A DNA stretch of 64,000 bases from Gordionus sp. m RMFG-2023 (lineage: Eukaryota > Nematomorpha > Gordioida > Chordodea > Parachordodidae). Both the position numbers and the translations under genes were made by a program. Shown here piece by piece: positions 58,926 through 64,000 of the stretch. Below the pieces are notes generated by a model. That model saw only the letters and a list, made by a program, of their open reading frames with translations, was not told the DNA's origin and did no database searches. Within the stretch, counting starts at the first letter, position 1. Each line of letters opens with the position of its first letter. The stretch spans positions 12,625,561-12,689,560 of the forward strand of contig NC_088775.1 of assembly GCF_954871325.1 (NCBI RefSeq), given 5' to 3'.

Positions 58926-59652
58926 GGTAATTATAATATTTAATATTATTTCAAATACTAAAAAATTTTTTCCTTGAAATAATTACACAAATTTTTTAAA
59001 AAATAATCATATTCTTTATAAAAAATTCTCTATAATAGTTTTCTCTATAAAATAATTCTCTTTAAACATAAAAAATTCTCTATAATAGTTTTCTCTATAA
59101 AATAATTCTCTTTAAACGACATTCTCTTTAATTGTTTTCTCTGTAAAAGTTTCTCTGTAAAATACATTCTCTATAAAATAATTCTCTATAAAAAAATTCT
59201 CTTTAAACGACATTCTCTTTAATTGTTTTCTCTGTAAAAGTTTCTCTGTAAAATACATTCTCTATTAAATAATTCTCTATAAAAAAATTCTCTTTAAACG
59301 ACATTCTCTTTAATTGTTTTCTCTGTAAAAGTTTCTCTGTAAATGTTTTCTCTGTAATGGTTTCTCTGTAATGACGCGATACCATATTTATTATAAGCGT
59401 GGGGGTGTTGTTTTCTAATTAATTAATGTTGTTGTGATTAATATCATTTTTTATAATATTAATAAATATCCTAGAAATTATTTTTTTATTAATTATAATG
59501 TTTAATTAATTTTAAATATTAACCAGATGTGTTAATAAATCAATTTTTTTCATTAACTAAAATTCTTTTAAAAATCATAAATAAATATTCCATCGTAATT
59601 AAATTTGGTAAAATTTTTAAATTTTATTTTTAAATTATATGTACATTTAGTA

Positions 59653-60487
59653 CAGGGGAACGTTAGGACACTCTGATTATAATTTGAGCTATTATTTATA
59701 AGACTGGAAATTTGAGCTTAACATAGATAATTACGTCATACATGATTAGCTAAAAAAGTTTTGAAAAATATTTAGTATTTTAATTTTTACAGAAATAGTT
59801 TTGGCATACCAAAATTAATATAAAATATTTGCCTTTATCGTTTCAAAAATCATAATAAATAGATTTTAAGAAAGTTTAAACCTATTTCCCTTTGGAATCA
59901 ATAAACATGAATTAATATGATTTTGGTTGATATTTATAAAGTTAGTGGGCTCGGTCATAGTTGGTCATAGTATAGTTGGGATACGCCATTTTAGCTCATT
60001 TTATAATTTTATTATTAATTTAGTATTTTGAATAATGAATAATTAAATACTTATCTTTCACTATGTTTATGATTAAATGAAATTTTTTTTTTACAATTTT
60101 TTTTTTCTCAAAATAAAAATTTTGCTAAAAATTTTTTTATATAGTTATTGATTATGAATTACACTATCAATAAAATCATATGTGTCATATCTAGTCTTAC
60201 TGGATTATTGATTTTAAATTTATTTAGACCTCTATTTCACGAGTGTCCCAACTATCACATATGTGTGTCCCAACGTACACAGAGTCTGTCATGGTTGGGG
60301 CGAAAAAAAATTTTTTTTTGAGAGGAGAGGATAAATTTTCTAAAAAATATAATCTTTCTAAAATATATATTCATTATTTCAAATAGCCAATACTTCTGGG
60401 ATTCAGAAGATGTTTTAATTATTCAGATTAGTCTTAATATTAAAATTATTAAGGTTTGAACGAAAAGTGTCCCAACCATCCCCGCTC
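59653..60487. mobile_element. Putative non-autonomous element flanked by TA
   Basis: The left end CAGGGGAACGTTAGGACACT and, inverted from the right, GAGCGGGGATGGTTGGGACA are alike, and TA lies on both sides (59651-59652, 60488-60489). Further GTGTCCCAAC copies occur inside at about 60244 and 60266. There is no open frame. It may belong to the Tc1/mariner or a related group; the evidence is thin. Confidence 0.45.
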
Positions 60488-60521
60488 TATTATCATTCAA
60501 TAAGCAGGCATATTAGTTAAT

Positions 60522-60552
60522 CTTGTTAAACGGCTCGTTTTGAGAACATTAT
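60522..60552. repeat. End fragment of the hAT-type MITE
   Basis: CTTGTTAAACGGCTCGTTTT matches the first 20 bases of the family (compare 42733-42752), then the homology stops. Confidence 0.5.
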
Positions 60553-61140
60553 ATTTATTATAACTATATATAATCATTATAACCATATCTATTGACGAAT
60601 ATAATAATTCATTTTAGGCCCGACTTGTTTTTTAAAAAATATTTATCAGGCCCGGCACGGGTATTTTAAAAAATAATTTCAGGCCCGGCCCGGGTATACT
60701 TTAAAAATTTAAAATATAGGGCCGGGCCTGCAGTCTCTGATTGATATATATTTCTAAATTAAATTATTTTTGTATAAGAATAGAAATATATGCCCAATTA
60801 TTTAAGATAAGTATGATATTGGTAAGTCTAGAATTACTTTATTTTGTTCCGGATTCATAAATTCATACCATTTTGCACTAATTTAGTTATATCAAATATT
60901 AATTATGTTATGTCATTTTAGCTCGGAAAATTTGGCGCTGCGTCAATTCGGCGCAGTGACTATTCACAGTTGCAATTTATTATAAATTTATTAGTATTAA
61001 AAAGTATGAATAAATAGAAGTCATTATGAATGTTATTTTTAATAATATCTTTTGGGAGTCCTAGGCCCAATTTTCGATACAAAGTGCCGTCATAATAACA
61101 ATATATTATTCTATATATTTAACAATATATCATAAAGATT

Positions 61141-61362
61141 ATGGGGACGCCAGGGAGACAGTCATCGGTGCCCCTTCCAATTTTGAAATCTCTTTTTTCT
61201 AAGAATAAATTAGAAATAGAAAAAAATATTAATAGATCATCCGCCCAAATATGGAAAGATTTAAGTAAAGAATTATCAGCTATGATGAGCCCAAAACTAC
61301 TCTACAATTATGCGAAAACAGAAATAATTGTTTGGATATTTTGGAAATACATAAAGAAGTAA
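61141..61362 (+). CDS. Small hypothetical ORF in the spacer of the giant inverted repeat
   Basis: A 73-codon frame from ATG: basic, with SAQIWKDLSKELSAMMSPKL and a Tyr/Ile-rich end. It may be the first exon of a gene belonging to the inverted-repeat element (such elements carry their genes in the spacer). The segment IW-x-x-LS..LY-x-Y-K resembles short N-terminal modules I have seen in insect transposon proteins, but I cannot name it. It has no homolog in the window. Confidence 0.35.
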   Translation: MGTPGRQSSVPLPILKSLFSKNKLEIEKNINRSSAQIWKDLSKELSAMMSPKLLYNYAKTEIIVWIFWKYIKK

Positions 61363-62219
61363 ATATATCATTATTTATATTTAATATAATTTCTGGTGAA
61401 AATTAAATAAAGTGAATTTTGTGTCACTTATTTTAAAACAAAGGTAATTATTTTAACTGCTCACACTGTATTTAATGAATACGCCCTAATTTTAAACATT
61501 AAATTAATGAAACCTTTCATTTTGGCTTATAAATCAAAATATATTAAATAATTTATTGTCTTATGTAAATTTAAAAAAATAGAGTAATTTCTTGTTACGT
61601 AAAGAATAACACCCCCCCCCCCCCCCCACACAGATAATGTAAATCTTAGTAACAAAGTTAGTAAATAAATAATTGCTAAAGTAGACCGGGTAACTAGCCT
61701 GAACCAAGGGCGGGCTCAAAAATAAATATTGTCGGGACTAATAAATTTTTGCCGCAACGATATTTTGACATAAAAGTAAGGGATATAGAGCGCAATTTTT
61801 TCAAAATCATCATTAATGTAATTCTATTGCATTATTATATAGAATTGATATACATATATTGTAATAAATACTTTTTTATTTTAATAAATAGAATAAAATA
61901 AATCATGTTTGTAAGGTTAATCTAATTGATCCGACTATCCCTAATTCTACTAATCCCTAGTTATTAATATAATTAATACCTTTTAAAAATATAGTAAAAT
62001 AGTCTTCACTAACAAAAAATATATTTATATTATATTTTGACAATAAGAGGTATGACGTTTCTTGCTTTTGTAACCGCAGAAATATTTGTATTTGGACCCA
62101 AGTCTGGTGCTTAAAAAATTTAAGGCTGGGGCTCGGCCCGTTATAAAGTGTGGTTACCATACATATTTTACAATATTTATTTTTTATGTAATATACTACG
62201 ACTTTATTTTAATATAGGA

Positions 62220-62500
62220 AGTTATGATTGGTACCCTTCAGCATCCCATCAAGCTAAAATCGCACTACATAAACCCTGTCTACGTTGACGCTTCCAATGA
62301 CTTCATCGTACTACTGGGGTTATGATAATATATCGTTACAGATGCAGCGCTGCACTTAATGCACTCTATTGCGCATATAAATTAGTGATCAAGCCAAAGA
62401 GATATCCCTCTTCGGATTCAAAGCCAGTCGAAATAATAACAACCTGACGATTGGATGAAATCTCAATCAATTCCACATATCTCCTATGGTCGAAAAATTT
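62220..62500 (-). other. Coding-like remnant next to the right arm, minus strand
   Basis: Base composition is balanced (about 40% G+C). The minus strand from about 62500 opens with HRRYVELIEISSNRQVVIIS and TGFESEEGYLFGLITNLYAQ before a stop. Further text in other frames follows. It ends at the arm boundary. I do not recognise it; it could be the decayed gene of the inverted-repeat element. Confidence 0.35.
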
Positions 62501-62501
62501 T

Positions 62502-64000
62502 AACAACATTAATTAATTAGAACACAACACCCCCACGCTTATAATAAATATATATCGTGATTAAAACAAATTATACTGTTGCTTTTTCTGATTTATATAT
62601 TACTATTCGTACATAATATTATTCACCATTCCTTCACTATTATATTACATAAAAAATCTTCGACAGATTAAAATATAACTACAAAAGCCATAAAGGCCGA
62701 TATACTTGGCTAAATTAAATAATACCTAATTTTTCTAGATAGCTACTTGTAATTCAAGTTTACTTACACTCTTCTAATATTTTTTAAAATAGTTAAGATC
62801 TATCAATAAAAAAGGAATATACTTTTATAAATATAATAGGCTTTCTAGCTTTATCATTGGCCTTTTAAATCGATAAAATTTAATAATATCCATAATTTGT
62901 CGGGTCGAAATTTGACCTTGAAATATTTATTGTTGATAACTCACTTTCCTTTAATTTTTTTGACATTCCGTTTGAAGGATTCGGAGGATCAATTAAAACA
63001 CTAAATAACTAAAAAATGATTGCTCGAATTTTAAATTTTGGCAAAATGCGAAAACCTTTCAATTTTGCCCATAACTCACGAACGGTTTATTCCCTTGGTA
63101 TGCAGTTTAAAGATTCTGTGGGATCAATTAACGCTCTACACTTTGGCATAAATTTCGGTAATTGATCCTCACTTTAAAAAAAAAATTCCGCCAACTTCAC
63201 GTTTTTAAAACCGTTATAACTCGGTCACGGTTGGTGATACGGATACGCGGTTTGCAGATTATTAATGTACATATTAAATACTACATAATTGCCAAGTTTC
63301 AGATTATGATTTTATTTATTTTAGGTTGGTTTTGGCAAAGTGCCAACACTTTTTTATTTTGCCCATAACTCACGAGCGGTTTATTCCGTTGGTATGCGGT
63401 TTAAATATTCTGGAGGATCAATTAACGCTCTACACTTTGGCATAAATTTCAGTAATTGATCCTCATTTTTAAAAAAAATTATTACAACTTCACGCTATAA
63501 AAACAGGTTATAACTCTGTTGCGGTTAGTGATATCGATATCCGGTTTGGAAATTATTAACGCACAAATTAAAGCCTAAATAATTGACAAATTTCAGATCG
63601 TGATCTTTTATATTTTTGGTTTTGGCAAAGTGCCAACACTTTCTTATTTTGCTCATAACTCAGTAACGATTCATTCCGCTGCTTTCCGGATAGAAGATCA
63701 ATTAGGATCAATTAACGGGCTATACAATGATATAAGTTTCGGTAATTGATCCCCAAATCGTTCCTACAGCTTAAATATTTCCGCCAACTTAACGTTTTTA
63801 AAACGGTTATAACTCGGTATTGGTTAGTGATATCGATATCCGGTTTGGTGATTGTTAATGTACGTATTGAATACTACATAATTGCCAAGTTTCAAAACAT
63901 GATACTTTTTATTTTTGGTTTTGGCAAAGTGCCAATACTTTTTTGTTTTGCTTATAAATCTCGAACGGTTCATTCCGTTGATATGCAGTTTAAAGATTCT
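62502..64000 (-). repeat. Right arm of the giant inverted repeat with inverted satellite array
   Basis: 62502-62984 mirrors 55396-55793 plus 59384-59433 without the MULE. From 62985 on, the about 285-bp monomers run in the reverse direction (CTCACTTT..TAATTGATCC, AACTCACGAACGGTTTATTC). The array is cut by the window edge. The reading frame 63162-63368 within it is a chance frame. Confidence 0.88.

Larger units (their letters stand above)
55794..59383 (+). mobile_element. Complete-looking MULE transposon, 3,590 bp, 9-bp TSD ATATTTATT
   Basis: ATATTTATT flanks it exactly (55785-55793, 59384-59392). The ends GGTTCCACGTCATTACAGAG and, inverted, GGTATCGCGTCATTACAGAG begin TIRs of about 320-390 bp. 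These are built from AGAGAAT-type units, with sub-blocks such as AACAATTAAAGAGAATGTCG. The transposase is intact with one intron. A third AGAAA/CTCTATAAAAGTTTCT cluster lies upstream of the gene at 56760-56880. The site without the insertion is preserved in the other arm of the host repeat (62543-62551). Confidence 0.95.
53290..64000. repeat. Giant inverted repeat, runs past the window end
   Basis: The left arm runs from about 53290 to 59433 (with a 3.6-kb MULE inserted at 55794-59383). The right arm starts at 62502 and continues beyond 64000. The arms match nearly perfectly, for example GCGTGGGGGTGTTG, TTAGCCAAGTATATCGGCC and GACCCGACAAATTATGG. They are separated by a 3.07-kb unique spacer. 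The outer parts of both arms are the same satellite-like array in opposite directions. Outer ends and target duplication cannot be checked because the right end is outside. Confidence 0.88.

Noticed and set aside
60600-60730. Three copies of GGCCCGG(C)-type text, similar to 16440-16520 and 50335-50390
   Set aside because: Probably subterminal remains of a hAT family, but neither ends nor TSD can be paired, so no element is called.

Overview
This is an AT-rich (roughly three quarters A+T by eye) piece of animal nuclear genome. The strongest evidence is a cytoplasmic tyrosyl-tRNA synthetase split into 14 exons that ends in an EMAPII-like domain, an architecture known from animals. A second split gene encodes a single-pass membrane protein with several Ig domains. 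I cannot name the species; an invertebrate is likely because hAT, MULE, Merlin, Helitron and endonuclease-type LINE remnants are so dense. No bacterial features, rRNA, genuine tRNA, CRISPR, LTR element or Polinton was recognised.

Layout. 0.9-4.0 kb: a hAT transposon with exact 8-bp target duplications and a dead RLE-type LINE inside it. 4-9 kb: intergenic, with a foldback MITE, a (GAAA)n tract and a hAT-type MITE. 9.06-27.37 kb (+): the Ig-superfamily gene. Its introns are mostly transposons: a ZMYM1-like hAT (9.5-12.1 kb); a Merlin-type element (13.3-20.0 kb) that contains a 1.3-kb-arm palindrome and a truncated Helitron; and a non-autonomous MULE with about 540-bp terminal inverted repeats (21.6-23.2 kb). 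27.4-36.4 kb: gene-poor, with two further hAT elements near its end, the second stopping about 250-300 bp before the next gene. 36.7-51.9 kb (+): the tyrosyl-tRNA synthetase gene. Its introns hold MITEs, minisatellites and an inverted-repeat element that was itself hit by a MULE. 53.3 kb to the window end: a giant inverted repeat whose arms carry a satellite-like array of about 570-bp units. A complete-looking 3.6-kb MULE has jumped into the left arm, and the matching empty site survives in the right arm.

The two host genes share a strand but have no visible functional link. Each nested insertion can be dated relative to its host by target duplications, and in one case by an internal empty site. 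All three MULE-type elements carry arrays of short motifs next to their ends, with a different motif in each family. All coordinates, translations and repeat matches were made by eye; family names rest on remembered motifs, not searches.
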